From assembly GCA_948470475.1 (NCBI GenBank), contig OX419337.1, forward strand, positions 21,116,306 through 21,180,305: a DNA stretch of 64,000 bases. The letters run 5' to 3'. The notes beneath the pieces were generated by a model. It had not been told where the DNA came from, did not search any database, and worked only from the letters and a program-made list of their open reading frames with translations. A program made the translations under genes and the position numbers. This document shows, one piece after another, positions 63,448 through 64,000 of this stretch. The stretch's first letter is position 1. Each line of letters starts with the position of its first letter. Origin of the DNA: Galaxea fascicularis. Lineage: Eukaryota; Cnidaria; Anthozoa; Scleractinia; Euphylliidae.

Positions 63448-64000
63448 CTGAAAATATAATGATACTAATGGAAGCGATAATTTTAAACAGGTACATTTTC
63501 TTGCTCTTTCCAATCAACTGTTAATTTGTTCTTATTGTCTGACATTCAAATGTCACACTACTCATTTGTTATTGATTTATTGTTTAATTGGTTGCTTGGT
63601 TGATTTGACTGGTTAAATGGCCAATCGGTGGAATGATTGAGTAACTGATTAAATTCCTACATAACTAAACACTTGGATAAAGGTTTTTGGACCTGCCAAA
63701 CGTCCCTACAATGTTATGAATTAACTCACCTGAATCACGCAAAATAATAAAAATAATGATAATAAAAAAAACTTTAAGTGAGCTATTATGACGACATTTA
63801 AATTGATTTCCAAATAGACCTATAAATGCAACAGACTGTAAATCAGTGGAATTGTATGTGTGTAACATTTGAAACTCAATATCTGGATGCAAACCAACAG
63901 AATAACTCCTTTGATTTTTCTGTTGAGTTTGTCTTTGACCTCCATGCATGGTATAAGCAGTGTATTCAAAACAGTGCATGTGGTCTCCGCACAATGTAAA
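63448..64000 (-). other. Upstream part of the EGF-D8C gene region
   Basis: The minus-strand frame 63994-63665 (CGDHMHCFEYTAYTMHGGQR and onward) is open to the window edge and could be another exon, but its donor is unclear and no domain was recognised. The gene probably continues beyond base 64000. Confidence 0.35.

Overview
The window looks like nuclear DNA of an animal, most likely an anthozoan cnidarian (coral or sea anemone). The reasons are: exons with GT/AG splice sites; animal-only domain families (rhodopsin-class GPCRs, a uromodulin-type D8C domain next to a calcium-binding EGF exon, a PHR domain, collagen plus Ig domains); and a dense mix of LINE, Penelope-like, Harbinger/hAT-like, Crypton-like and ISL2EU-type transposons. 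The species is an inference from general knowledge and no database search was possible. There are no operons, ribosome binding sites or CRISPR arrays. Most of the window is transposon-derived or unassigned, and only two reading frames look like plausibly live single-exon genes.

1-30.0 kb: one segment of several kilobases carrying a peptide-receptor-like GPCR on the minus strand occurs three times in the same orientation (U1 about 1-8390, U2 about 10548-22820, U3 about 26885-30010). The copies have had different fates: U2 holds a full 298-codon GPCR, U1 a GPCR cut short in its cytoplasmic tail by one nonsense codon, and U3 a dead copy. Because the copies align to each other, each transposon insertion can be seen against an empty site. 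U1 gained a Penelope-like element with inverted terminal repeats (1881-2589) and a Harbinger-like MITE that then received a 3.8-kb Tx1/L1-like LINE ORF. U2 gained a 6.8-kb composite of nested LINEs and DNA elements (11256-18100) and a second Penelope-like element (20860-22288). Between the units lie a CR1-like LINE (8.8-10.5 kb), a SANT/Myb-type transposon ORF relic, a relic of another GPCR and a palindromic element carrying RecQ-helicase pieces.

30-50 kb: LINE tails, a broken GPCR of a different subfamily (32209-34421), a diverged duplication of its upstream DNA next to a second RecQ-like fragment (36.5-36.8 kb), a TIR element with subterminal repeats (38621-39972) that appears to split a HECT-like fragment, a Ser/Thr-rich possible gene, a 53-bp hairpin tandem array, a Gypsy gag relic, a PHR-domain remnant and a decayed collagen-Ig membrane protein gene.

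50-64 kb: a nearly complete ISL2EU-type DNA transposon (51077-55042) with short terminal inverted repeats, a THAP-DDE transposase gene and a convergent SWIM/YqaJ nuclease gene, both with a few inactivating lesions. It is followed by a MITE, a Crypton-like recombinase exon with a good splice donor, an exon split by a small hAT-type element with an exact 8-bp target duplication, and finally minus-strand exons of a secreted EGF-D8C protein running toward the right edge.
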